Under the pieces are notes generated by a model, which saw only the letters and a list, made by a program, of their open reading frames with translations, did no database searches and was not told where the DNA came from. Positions 35,004 through 44,271 of a stretch of DNA of 64,000 nt are shown here, one piece after another; position 1 is the stretch's first letter; each line of letters begins with the position of its first letter. This DNA is from CAYVUV01 sp964455095 (lineage in GTDB: Bacteria; Desulfobacterota; Binatia; HRBIN30; CADEER01), in contig CAYVUV010000222.1 in NCBI GenBank assembly GCA_964455095.1, positions 25,815-89,814 of the forward strand. Reading direction: 5' to 3'. The translations under genes and the position numbers were made by a program.

Positions 35004-36488
35004 ATGCACGATGGGACAACTCCGTGTTTGAACGGGCCGGCCGTAAGGCCGGCCCGTCTCGTGCACCTCCGGCGGGCAATGCCGGTGGTGTTAACCCTGC
35101 TGCTGCTCGTGGCGGCGCGTGGCGCAGCGCAAGAGGAAGCGACGGCGGTACCGGCGACGGCGGAGCAGGTGGCCGAGCTGCTCACCACGCCGAAGGTGAT
35201 GATGGACACGATGTGGACCATGATCGCCGGCATGCTGGTGTTTTTCATGAACCTCGGTTTCGCCATGGTCGAGAGCGGCCTGTGCCGGGCCAAAAACGCC
35301 GTCAACATTCTGGCCAAGAACTTCGTCGTCTTCGCCGTGTCGTCGTTGGCCTTCTTGATTCTCGGCTGGGGGCTGATGTTCGGCAACGGTAACGGGTTCT
35401 TCGGCAGCGAGGGGCTGTTCTTCCTCGCTGGAGCCGACAACAGTCCGGCCAGCGGTACGGCTTATGCGGGCGCGTACAGCTCCATCTCGTGGGCGACGAT
35501 GCCGCTGCTGGCGAAGTTTTTCTTCCAACTGGTCTTCGCCGGTACGGCTGCGACCATCGTCTCCGGTGCCGTGGCCGAGCGGATCAAGTTCATGTCGTTC
35601 GTGGTGTTCTCCTTCGTCATTGTCGGGATGATGTACCCGGTGACGGGACACTGGATCTGGGGCGGGGGTTGGCTGGCGAGCTTGGGATTCTGGGACTTCG
35701 CCGGTTCGACGGTCGTCCATTCGGTCGGCGGTTGGGGCGCTCTTGCGGGCGTGTTGCTGCTCGGCCCGCGCATCGGTAAGTACAACAAGGAAGGCAAGGT
35801 GCTGCCGCTTCCGGGCCACAGCATGACCTCTGCAACCATTGGCGTCTTCGTGTTGTGGCTCGGATGGTTCGGGTTCAATCCCGGCAGCACCATGGCGGCG
35901 GACCCGAGGGGAATCGCGCACATCGCGGTGACAACCAATACGGCAGCGGCGGCGGCGACGCTGAGCGCATTGGTGACCGCGACCCTGCTACTCGGCAAGC
36001 CCGACCTGTCGATGATTCTGAACGGGTGTTTGGCGGGTCTGGTGGCGATCACGGCACCCTGCGCTTGGGTGGGCGTGGGCAGCTCCCTGGTGATCGGGCT
36101 GATCGCCGGCGTGCTGGTAGTGCTGGCCGTGCTTTTCTTCGACAAGATGAAACTGGACGACCCGGTCGGCGCACTGTCGGTGCATCTGGTGTGCGGTGTG
36201 TTCGGAACGCTGTCGGTGGGCTTGTTCGCGGACCCGGCGTCGGCGCCCGTTGCGGGGCCAGCGGCGGGCCTGTTCTTCGGCGGCGGGTTCACGCAGCTGT
36301 GGGCGCAGCTCATCGGCGTCGTGGCCGTGGGCTTCTACACGCTGGCGATCGGACTGGCGGCCTTCGGCGTCATCAAGGCGACGATGGGCCTGCGGGTAGA
36401 GGCCGAAGAAGAAATCGCAGGGCTGGACATGGGCGAGCACGGCAACGAGGCGTACCCGGACTTCCAGGTGGCCTCAGCCGGTCATTAA
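35004..36488 (+). CDS. amtB: Ammonium transporter AmtB
   Basis: 494 residues if the ATG at 35004 is used; AGAAGGAG lies 10 bases before it. A GTG at 35061 or an ATG at 35079 would give a more usual signal peptide (MPVVLTLLLLVAARGAAQ), so the start is uncertain. Eleven membrane segments follow, starting TMIAGMLVFFMNLGFAMVES, with the Amt signatures GNGFFG, GHWIWGGGWLASLGFWDFAG (phenylalanine gate and conserved Asp) and the twin-His helices (DFAGSTVVHSVGG and, near the end, HLVCGVFG). It imports ammonium and is gated by the GlnK protein encoded just upstream. Confidence 0.93.
   Translation: MHDGTTPCLNGPAVRPARLVHLRRAMPVVLTLLLLVAARGAAQEEATAVPATAEQVAELLTTPKVMMDTMWTMIAGMLVFFMNLGFAMVESGLCRAKNAVNILAKNFVVFAVSSLAFLILGWGLMFGNGNGFFGSEGLFFLAGADNSPASGTAYAGAYSSISWATMPLLAKFFFQLVFAGTAATIVSGAVAERIKFMSFVVFSFVIVGMMYPVTGHWIWGGGWLASLGFWDFAGSTVVHSVGGWGALAGVLLLGPRIGKYNKEGKVLPLPGHSMTSATIGVFVLWLGWFGFNPGSTMAADPRGIAHIAVTTNTAAAAATLSALVTATLLLGKPDLSMILNGCLAGLVAITAPCAWVGVGSSLVIGLIAGVLVVLAVLFFDKMKLDDPVGALSVHLVCGVFGTLSVGLFADPASAPVAGPAAGLFFGGGFTQLWAQLIGVVAVGFYTLAIGLAAFGVIKATMGLRVEAEEEIAGLDMGEHGNEAYPDFQVASAGH
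35032..35057 (+). promoter_or_regulatory. Strong hairpin at the 5' end of amtB
   Basis: ACGGGCCGGCC (35032-35042) pairs perfectly with GGCCGGCCCGT (35047-35057) around a GTAA tetraloop. It lies 48 bases after the glnK stop and inside the first codons of amtB if the ATG at 35004 is used, or in its leader if the GTG at 35061 is used. It could reduce amtB expression relative to glnK, or protect the upstream mRNA from exonucleases. Confidence 0.55.
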
Positions 36489-36578
36489 GCTCTAAGCCTC
36501 TGAGTAGCGACTGCCGCCTGCGGCAGCGCGAGGCCTCGATCCGCAGATCGAGTTGCGGATGATGAAGGTGGGGACACG

Positions 36579-36604
36579 GGCGGGCTTGCTGCGGCAAGCC
36601 CGCC
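36579..36604 (+). terminator. Terminator after amtB
   Basis: GGCGGGCTTGC (36579-36589) pairs perfectly with GCAAGCCCGCC (36594-36604) around TGCG and is followed by TTCTACT. It lies 91 bases after the amtB stop and 37 bases before the receiver gene. This is a typical factor-independent terminator for a GC-rich genome. Confidence 0.7.
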
Positions 36605-36640
36605 TTCTACTCGCTGACCTGCGAAAGCGCGTGTGACGAC

Positions 36641-37021
36641 GTGAAGCGCAAGGCACTCATCGTCGACGATGATCAGAGCGTGCGGTTCGTGCTGCGCGAG
36701 GCGCTGCGCGGCGCCGGCTGGAGCGTCGTCGAGATCGACGACGGAGCGCAGATCGAAGAGCGCCTGGAGGGCGATCACTTCGATGTCATCATGCTCGATC
36801 TCTACATGCCGGGCATGAACGGCTTCGAGGTGCTGCGGCGCGTGCGCGGGCATGTCCCGGGGCTTTTGCCACCCTGGAAGACCGATGCCGGCGTGCGCAT
36901 CGTCGTGCTCTCGGGCGCCACCGGGGGCGACGGGTTGGCCTTTGCCCGGCGCATCGGCGCCGACGCTTGCCTGGCCAAGCCGTTCGAGATCAGCGACCTG
37001 CTCGGCCTGCTCGACGCCTGA
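36641..37021 (+). CDS. Single-domain response regulator (CheY-like)
   Basis: 126 residues from a GTG at 36641. The acidic pocket (VDDDQS, residues 9-11), phospho-acceptor Asp53 (MLDLYMPGMNG), the Ser/Thr switch (VLSGAT) and the conserved Lys in LAKPFE near 113 are all present. An insertion (GLLPPWKTDAG) lengthens the loop between helix 3 and strand 4. No output domain exists, so it must act by protein contact or phosphotransfer. It follows the nitrogen operon but is separated by a terminator. No dedicated kinase gene is adjacent. Confidence 0.88.
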   Translation: MKRKALIVDDDQSVRFVLREALRGAGWSVVEIDDGAQIEERLEGDHFDVIMLDLYMPGMNGFEVLRRVRGHVPGLLPPWKTDAGVRIVVLSGATGGDGLAFARRIGADACLAKPFEISDLLGLLDA

Positions 37022-37037
37022 ACGCGGCGGCTCGCCG

Positions 37038-38243
37038 TCAGCGCCCGATCAGCTCCGGCGCCCGCGCCAGATCCTTGGTGATGTTCTTCTGGTGCGCTTC
37101 CATGGTGCCGCCGCCGATCTCGAGCAGCTTGGCATCGCGCCACAACCGCTCGACGACGTACTCGCCCATGTAGCCGTAGCCGCCCAGCACCTGAATGGCG
37201 CGATCGGCGATCTCCTTGGCGACGCGGGCGGTGAACAGCTTGGTGCCGTCGGCGTCGACGCGGTTGCCGTGACTGCGCAGGTCGAGGTGGCGCGCGGTGT
37301 CGTAGACGTAGCAGCGCGCCGCCTTGAACTCCGAGTACGACTCCGCGATGTGGCGCTGGATCTGGCCGAACTCGCGGATCGGCTTGCCGAACGCCTGGCG
37401 CTGGTTGGCGTAGTCCACCATCACCTGCACGCAGCGGCGGGCGATGCCGAGCGACATGGCGGCCAACGTCAGACGCTCGATCTCGAGGTTGCGCATCATG
37501 TGCAAGGTGCTCTCGCCTTCCCGGCCGAGCAGATGGTCGGCGGGTACCGGACAGTTGTCGAACACCAGCTCGGCGGTCATCGACGCGCGCACGCCGAGCT
37601 TGTCCTTCCAGCGCTGCCCGAGCGAGAAACCGGCAAAGCCCTTCTCGACGACGAAGGTGCTGATGCTGCGCTCTCCCGTGCGCGCGTAGACCAGGAAGAC
37701 ATCGCCCAGCGTGGTGTCGTCGACCGCGCCGTTGGTGATGAAGGTCTTGCGCCCGGTGAGCAGATAGTGGTCGCCCGCGCGCTGTGCCTGGGTGCGCATG
37801 CCGAGGACGTCCGTGCCCGCCTCCGGTTCGGTCATGCACATGCCGCCGATCCACTCGCCCGACATGGCGCGCGGCAGGACGTGCTGGCGCTGCGCGGCCG
37901 AGGCGTTGTGGTAGAAGTTGTTCACGAACAGCACGGTGTGCGCCAGATAGGCGAGGGCGAAGCCGGGGTCGGCCATCGACAGCGCCTCGTGTACCATCAC
38001 CGCCGCCACCGCATCGAGCCCCGCGCCGCCGTCCTCTTCCGGCACCGTGAGCCCCAATAGCCCGAGATCGCCGGCGCGGCGGAAGAGATCGAGGTTGAAC
38101 TTCTCGGCGCGGTTGTAGGCGTCGGCCTGCGGCTCGACCTCGGTGCGAACGAACTCCTCGAGCGTCGCGGCGAGCAGGCGGTGCTCATCGGTGGGGGCAA
38201 ACAGGTCTAGCGAACGCCACGCGGGCACAGCCGTCTCATCCAT
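37038..38243 (-). CDS. Acyl-CoA dehydrogenase (isovaleryl-CoA dehydrogenase-like)
   Basis: 401 residues from the ATG at 38243, preceded by AGAGAGGAT. The three ACAD domains are present: N-terminal helices (DLGLLGLTVPEEDGGAGLD), the FAD-binding middle domain (MCMTEPEAGTDVLGM, KTFITNGAVDD) and C-terminal helices (QAFGKPIREFGQIQ, QVLGGYGYMGEY). The position that is Glu in medium-chain enzymes (EGTS) reads GGGTME here. A Glu in the helix stretch LEIERLTLA may serve as base, as in isovaleryl-CoA dehydrogenase. It oxidises a short or branched acyl-CoA, passing electrons to ETF. It stands alone, divergent from the YfhO-like gene. Confidence 0.88.
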   Translation of the reverse strand: MDETAVPAWRSLDLFAPTDEHRLLAATLEEFVRTEVEPQADAYNRAEKFNLDLFRRAGDLGLLGLTVPEEDGGAGLDAVAAVMVHEALSMADPGFALAYLAHTVLFVNNFYHNASAAQRQHVLPRAMSGEWIGGMCMTEPEAGTDVLGMRTQAQRAGDHYLLTGRKTFITNGAVDDTTLGDVFLVYARTGERSISTFVVEKGFAGFSLGQRWKDKLGVRASMTAELVFDNCPVPADHLLGREGESTLHMMRNLEIERLTLAAMSLGIARRCVQVMVDYANQRQAFGKPIREFGQIQRHIAESYSEFKAARCYVYDTARHLDLRSHGNRVDADGTKLFTARVAKEIADRAIQVLGGYGYMGEYVVERLWRDAKLLEIGGGTMEAHQKNITKDLARAPELIGR

Positions 38244-38390
38244 CGGGTCGATCCTCTCTCTCTCTTCGGCCCATAACCCGCGCCGCGCGGCGGCGCAACG
38301 CGGCGTCGTCGGATCGGACCGGGGCGCACGCTTGACCGCCACGGGCGCCCCCGACTATCGACGCGGTGTGATGGCCCGGGAGCTCGGCTG

Positions 38391-40775
38391 GTGACGGAAT
38401 CAAAGCCCGGGTGCTCGCCGCTGGCGCTTTCGGCCGGCACCATGGCCCTGATCGTGTTCGCGATGTTCGCCGACGTGTTGGTCGCACCGGGCGCGAACGT
38501 GCTCGGCTCAACGTGGACGGACATGTTTCTGCAGTTCGTCTCGTGGCGCGAGTTCGGCTTCGAAGAGCTGAAGAAGGGGAACCTCGCGCTGTGGAACCCG
38601 CATACCTACTGCGGGGCCCCGTACTTTGGCGGGGTCCAGGCCGCGCTGCTCTATCCGCTGAACCTGTTGCTGCTGTTCCTGCCGCTGCCGGCGGGGATCA
38701 ACTGGACCATCGCGATCAACACCTGGCTGCTCGGGGTCTTCATGCATCTGTGGGCCGCGCACCGCGGGCTGCATCCACTGGCCTGCTTCCTGGCGGGCGT
38801 GCTGATGATGTTCTCCGGCTCGCATTTTACGCATCTGTACGCGGGACATACGGTCAACATGGCCTCCATGACCTGGGCGCCGCTGGTGTTTCTCGCCCTG
38901 GACGGCATCTTCGACCACGCCTGGCCGGCGACCGGCGGGCGCGCGATCCGACGGGTCGGCGGTTGGGTGCTGCTCGGCATGGCGGCGGTCGCGCTGCAGG
39001 TCCTCGCCGGTCATCCGCAGTACGTCTTCTACACGGCAGTGGCCGCGGCAACGTATGCGCTGCTGCATCTCGCGAAGGCAATCGCCACCGCGCAGAGAGA
39101 TGCACGGTTGTGGCGCGGCTGCTTCATCGCCGCGTCGGCAGTCGCCGCGGTGTATGCCGGTGGCGCGGCCCTGTCGGCGATCCAACTGCTCACGGCCGTA
39201 CAGGCGTCGGGCGAAACCATCCGCGCCTTGCCGGTGCCGTTCGAGTTCGCGGCAATGTTCGGCTTCCCGCCGGAGAACGCCATCACGCTGCTGAACCCGT
39301 TCTTCTTCGGCGACATGGTCAGCCAGCCGTATTGGGGGCGCTGCTACCTGTGGGAGATGTCGCTGTTCATCGGCGTGTCCGGACTGTTGCTGGCCATCGT
39401 CGGCGCGGTCGATGGCGAAAGACACAAGCGCCGGTTCTCGCTGGCGATGATCGCCGTGCTGATGGTGCTGGCACTCGGGGTGCACACACCGCTCTTCCGG
39501 CTGCTCTATGACTGGGCGCCGGGCTTCGGGAAGTTTCGCGGCGTGGCGAAGTTTACCTTCCAGGCGGAGCTCTTCCTGGTGATGCTCGCGGCGGTTGGTT
39601 TCGACCGTCTCGCGGCGCGGCGGCGAGTGTCGCCGGGGCTCTTGGTCGGGTTGGGCATGGCAACGGCCGCATGGCTGATCGCGGCAGGTGTCATATGGGG
39701 CACGAGCTCGTCGGACTGGCAGGGACTGCTGCGATCGATCCACGCGACCGGCGAGACGTATCTCGCCGCGCGCGCCATCGAGGATCCGACCTTCGTGAAT
39801 GGGGCGCGGCTCCATGCGGCGGTGGCGATGTGGATTGCCGGACTGACCGCGTCGATCGTCACCGGACTGCTCTACGCTCTGCTAACAATGCCCCGCGCGC
39901 TGCTGCTGCTGGCCGCGATGACCGCGCTCGAAGTGGCCACTGCCGCCTGGCATGTGCGCACGACGTTCGACAGCGGCGCGGTCGTGGTTCCTGGCGTGCG
40001 CGATTTCCTCGCCGAGCATCCCGGGGATTTCAGGATTCTCAACCCGCTGAATCCGACCAGTGCGATGTCCATGGGCGCGTATGACTTGTGGGGGTCCGAT
40101 CCGGGCGTGGTGCGGCGCTATGCCGAGTTTGCCGCCTGGACGCAGGGGAGGGATCCATCGCAGGCCACGCAGTATGTCGACTTCGCGCGGCTCGATCCGC
40201 TCTACGCGATGCTCCGCCTCCAGTTTTCCTTCGTACCGCAGGAGGACGGTCGCATTCGTGTCGACGAAGCGCCGCACCCGATGAGCCGGTTGCAGCTGGT
40301 GGGAAGATACCGCGTCGAGACGCAGCGGGACTGGATCTTTGCCGCGCTGCGCAGCCCATCGTTCGATCCGCGCAGCGAAGTGGTGCTCGAGCGCAAACCC
40401 GATTGGGAGCCGGACGGTGCGGAGGGCACGGCGCGCGTCGTCGGTGAGGATACCGATCAACTGACGATCGAAGCGGACCTCGCCAAGCCGTCGATCCTGC
40501 TGATTACGGACGTGTACACGCCGGCGTGGCGGGCGGTGCCCCTGCCGGGCACGGTGCAGGAGCGTTACGACGTGCAGCCCGGAAACTACGTGTTGCGTGC
40601 CATTCCCCTCTCGGCCGGACACCACCGATTCCGCCTCGAGTATGCGCCGCCGGCGTTCAGGATCGGCGCCTGGATCTCGGCGTTGTCGCTGCTCGCGTAC
40701 GCCGTGGCGCTCGCGGCCTTTGCTCGTATGGCCTCGCCGGCAGGGGGGCTTCCCAGACCGGACGGGCGCCGGTAG
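38391..40775 (+). CDS. YfhO-like polytopic membrane protein (GT-C type)
   Basis: 794 residues from a GTG at 38391; no strong ribosome site is visible, so the start is less certain. The N-terminal half shows the YfhO pattern: an early extracytoplasmic loop (TWTDMFLQFVSWREFGFEEL), LALWNPHTYCGAPYFGGVQ, then repeated membrane helices including YPLNLLLLFLPLP and MMFSGSHFTHLYAGHTVNM. About 12 membrane segments are followed by a periplasmic domain (about 530-755) and a last helix (ISALSLLAYAVALAAF). YfhO proteins act in glycosylation of envelope polymers and belong to the GT-C fold. The sugar donor and acceptor are unknown here. Confidence 0.82.
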   Translation: MTESKPGCSPLALSAGTMALIVFAMFADVLVAPGANVLGSTWTDMFLQFVSWREFGFEELKKGNLALWNPHTYCGAPYFGGVQAALLYPLNLLLLFLPLPAGINWTIAINTWLLGVFMHLWAAHRGLHPLACFLAGVLMMFSGSHFTHLYAGHTVNMASMTWAPLVFLALDGIFDHAWPATGGRAIRRVGGWVLLGMAAVALQVLAGHPQYVFYTAVAAATYALLHLAKAIATAQRDARLWRGCFIAASAVAAVYAGGAALSAIQLLTAVQASGETIRALPVPFEFAAMFGFPPENAITLLNPFFFGDMVSQPYWGRCYLWEMSLFIGVSGLLLAIVGAVDGERHKRRFSLAMIAVLMVLALGVHTPLFRLLYDWAPGFGKFRGVAKFTFQAELFLVMLAAVGFDRLAARRRVSPGLLVGLGMATAAWLIAAGVIWGTSSSDWQGLLRSIHATGETYLAARAIEDPTFVNGARLHAAVAMWIAGLTASIVTGLLYALLTMPRALLLLAAMTALEVATAAWHVRTTFDSGAVVVPGVRDFLAEHPGDFRILNPLNPTSAMSMGAYDLWGSDPGVVRRYAEFAAWTQGRDPSQATQYVDFARLDPLYAMLRLQFSFVPQEDGRIRVDEAPHPMSRLQLVGRYRVETQRDWIFAALRSPSFDPRSEVVLERKPDWEPDGAEGTARVVGEDTDQLTIEADLAKPSILLITDVYTPAWRAVPLPGTVQERYDVQPGNYVLRAIPLSAGHHRFRLEYAPPAFRIGAWISALSLLAYAVALAAFARMASPAGGLPRPDGRR

Positions 40776-40818
40776 GGGAACTTCCAGGCGGCATGCTGCG
40801 GAACGAGGGAGACGAGCG

Positions 40819-41514
40819 ATGGCGAGCATTCATTTCGTTGGCGGAGAAAAGGGTGGCGTGGGCAAGTCGGTGCTGGCGCGGGTGCTGGCGCAGTATCTGA
40901 TCGACCAGGAGATTCCCTTTCTGGGTTTCGACACCGATCGCTCGCACGGGTCGCTGCTGCGCTTCTATGCGGATTACGCCTCGCCGGTCGTGGTCGATCG
41001 CTACGAGAGCCTCGATGCCATCGTCGAAGCCGCGGCGGCCGAGCCCGACAAGCGCATCCTGGTCGACCTCGCGGCACAGACCCACGCGCCGCTGGTGAAG
41101 TGGATGGACGAATCGGGCGTGCTCGAGATGAAGGACGAGCTCGGGATCTCGATCCGCTACTGGCACGTGATGGATTCCGGCAAGGACTCCGTCGACTTGC
41201 TCGGGACGCTGCTCGATCGCTTCGGCGCGCGCCTCGACTATGCCGTCGTCCTCAACCACCTGCGCGGCGACAGCTTCGACATCTTCGAGCGCTCGGGGGT
41301 GAGGGAGCGCGCTCTCGGGTTGGGCGCAAAGATGATCGACCTCAAGCGGCTGCACGAGCCGGTGATCAACAAGATCGACGCCCACAGCGCCAGCTTCTGG
41401 GCGGCGAAGCACCGCAGCGAGAAGGACACCAACGGCCTCGGCCTGCTCGAGCGCCAGCGGGTGAAGGTCTGGCTGCGCCACGCCTACGAGGGCATCGAGC
41501 GCGTCGGCGTGTAA
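40819..41514 (+). CDS. MinD/ParA-like P-loop ATPase
   Basis: 231 residues from the ATG at 40819, preceded by GAGGGAGACGAGCG. The deviant Walker A motif GGEKGGVGKS (residues about 7-16) with its signature Lys defines the MinD/ParA/ArsA group. FDTDRSHGSL near 38-47 is the switch region and ILVDLAAQTH near 78-87 the Walker B-like strand. No C-terminal amphipathic membrane-targeting helix, DNA-binding domain or partner gene (parB, minE) is present. It lies 43 bases after the YfhO-like gene and could be co-transcribed with it. Its partner is unknown. Confidence 0.82.
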   Translation: MASIHFVGGEKGGVGKSVLARVLAQYLIDQEIPFLGFDTDRSHGSLLRFYADYASPVVVDRYESLDAIVEAAAAEPDKRILVDLAAQTHAPLVKWMDESGVLEMKDELGISIRYWHVMDSGKDSVDLLGTLLDRFGARLDYAVVLNHLRGDSFDIFERSGVRERALGLGAKMIDLKRLHEPVINKIDAHSASFWAAKHRSEKDTNGLGLLERQRVKVWLRHAYEGIERVGV

Positions 41515-41619
41515 CGGAGCAGGTTGTGCCGCCGCGCCCCGTTGCGTGAGGCGTTGTCGCGCGCCGGTAAACTGCGCTAAGAAGCGGCGCACCGATCGCG
41601 ACGACAAGGAGGGGACACC

Positions 41620-43107
41620 GTGAGCGCAGCATTGCGAGCAGGCACGCCGCCGACCTATCGGCTGTACATCGACGGCACGTGGACCGACGCCGCCGGCGGG
41701 GCGACGTACGACATCGTCAACCCCGCGACCGAGGCGGTCATCGCGCGGGCGCCGAACGCGACGCCCGGCGACCTCGCGCGCGCCATTGCCGCGGCGCGCC
41801 GCGCCTTCGATGACGGGCCCTGGCGGCGCACGACCCCGCACGACCGCGCCCGCGTGCTGCGGCGACTGATCGCGGCGCTGGAGAAACGCAAGGACGAGAT
41901 CCGCGCGCTGCTGGTGACGATGGCCGCGGCCGAGTTCGTCTCGCACCCGATTCAACTCGACCTGCCGTTCGAGATGCTGGCCAACTACGCCGAGCTCGCC
42001 ACCTCGTATCACTTCGAGGAGATGCTGCCGGTGGTGGTGAGCCAGTCGCCGATGGGCGCCCAGGTCAACAATTCGATGGTCTATCACCAGCCGGTGGGCG
42101 TGTGCGGCCTGATCCCGACCTGGAACTTTCCGTTCTTCGTCACCGTGCAGAAGATCGGCCCGGCGTTGGCGACGGGCTGTACGATGGTGATCAAGCCGTC
42201 GCCGTACGCGCCGCTCATCGATCTGCTCATCGCCCAGGCGATCGAGGAGTGCGATCTGCCGCCGGGAGTGTTCAATGTCGTGAGCGGCGACAGCCCGGCC
42301 CTCGGCGCGGCGCTGGTCGACAGTCCGCTGGTCGACAAGATCAGCTTCACCGGCAGCGTTGGCACCGGCAAGCGCATCATGGCCGCCGCGGCCCCGACGC
42401 TGAAGCGCGTGCACCTCGAGCTCGGCGGCAAGTCGGCGGCGATCGTGCTCGACGACGCCAACCTCGATCAGGTGGTGCCCTACGCGTCCTCGCCGGCGTT
42501 CTTCCACGCCGGCCAGGGCTGCGCGATGTGCACGCGCGTGCTGGTGCCGAAGGCCAAGCACGATGCCCTGGTCGAGCGCCTGGCCGGATTCGTCGGCAGC
42601 TTCATCTCCATCGGCGACCCCGCTGACCCGAGCGTCATGCTCGGCCCGGTGATCCGCGAGGAGCGGCGGGCGAAGATCGAGGAATACATCGCCTCCGGCA
42701 CCAGCGAAGGCGCCGTGCTCGCCACCGGCGGCGGGCGCCCGCCCAATCTGCCGCAGGGGTACTTTCTGCAGCCCACCGTGTTCGGGCAGGTGCGCAACGA
42801 CATGCGCATCGCGCGCGAGGAGATCTTCGGGCCGGTGCTGTCGGTGTTGCCGTTCGGCGACGTCGACGAGGCGATCCGCATCGCCAACGAGTCCTCCTAC
42901 GGGCTCGGCGGCGCCATCTACTCGGCCGACGTCGCGCAGGCGCTGGCTGTGGCCAAACGCATCCGCACCGGCACGCTCAACATCAACGGCGCGCTCAACC
43001 TGGTCCACTCGCCGTTCGGCGGTTTCAAGGAGAGCGGCATCGGCCGCGAAGGCGGCCGCTGGGGGATGGACGAGTACTCGGAGCTGCAATCGATTACGTG
43101 GAAGTGA
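41620..43107 (+). CDS. NAD(P)-dependent aldehyde dehydrogenase
   Basis: 495 residues from a GTG at 41620, preceded by AAGGAGGGGACACC. Complete ALDH motifs: NFPFF for the oxyanion Asn near 169, FTGSVGTGKRI for cofactor, LELGGKSAAIVLDDA with the general base Glu near 268, and catalytic Cys301 in HAGQGCAMC. The C-terminal GGFKESGIGREGG block is intact. It oxidises an aldehyde to the acid; the substrate cannot be told. It starts 105 bases after the MinD-like gene and converges with the serine acetyltransferase gene. Confidence 0.92.
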   Translation: MSAALRAGTPPTYRLYIDGTWTDAAGGATYDIVNPATEAVIARAPNATPGDLARAIAAARRAFDDGPWRRTTPHDRARVLRRLIAALEKRKDEIRALLVTMAAAEFVSHPIQLDLPFEMLANYAELATSYHFEEMLPVVVSQSPMGAQVNNSMVYHQPVGVCGLIPTWNFPFFVTVQKIGPALATGCTMVIKPSPYAPLIDLLIAQAIEECDLPPGVFNVVSGDSPALGAALVDSPLVDKISFTGSVGTGKRIMAAAAPTLKRVHLELGGKSAAIVLDDANLDQVVPYASSPAFFHAGQGCAMCTRVLVPKAKHDALVERLAGFVGSFISIGDPADPSVMLGPVIREERRAKIEEYIASGTSEGAVLATGGGRPPNLPQGYFLQPTVFGQVRNDMRIAREEIFGPVLSVLPFGDVDEAIRIANESSYGLGGAIYSADVAQALAVAKRIRTGTLNINGALNLVHSPFGGFKESGIGREGGRWGMDEYSELQSITWK

Positions 43108-43138
43108 GGCGGGTCAGGCGGCGAACGGCGCGCGCGTC

Positions 43139-44047
<909 letters not shown>

Positions 44048-44271
44048 AGGGGTCGCCGTCGTCCGCGGCGAGTGCCGCCGGTCTCAGTATGCCTCGTTTT
44101 CACTTGCCGAAACAAACCCGGAAGCCCTTTCCCGCCCCGAGTTTCTGCGCTATGCAGCCAGTCGATGGACGACGGACCAAGTCGCCGCAGGACGGGCCGC
44201 CTCCCACGCCGCTGAGCTGACGCGCTCGGCGACCGGCCGGCGTCCGCCCTGGTTCACAGAGGATGCCGGTC

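Noticed and set aside
44048..44271. Possible magnesium riboswitch (M-box) upstream of mgtE
   Set aside because: None of the conserved M-box sequences could be found in the 224 bases between cysE and mgtE.
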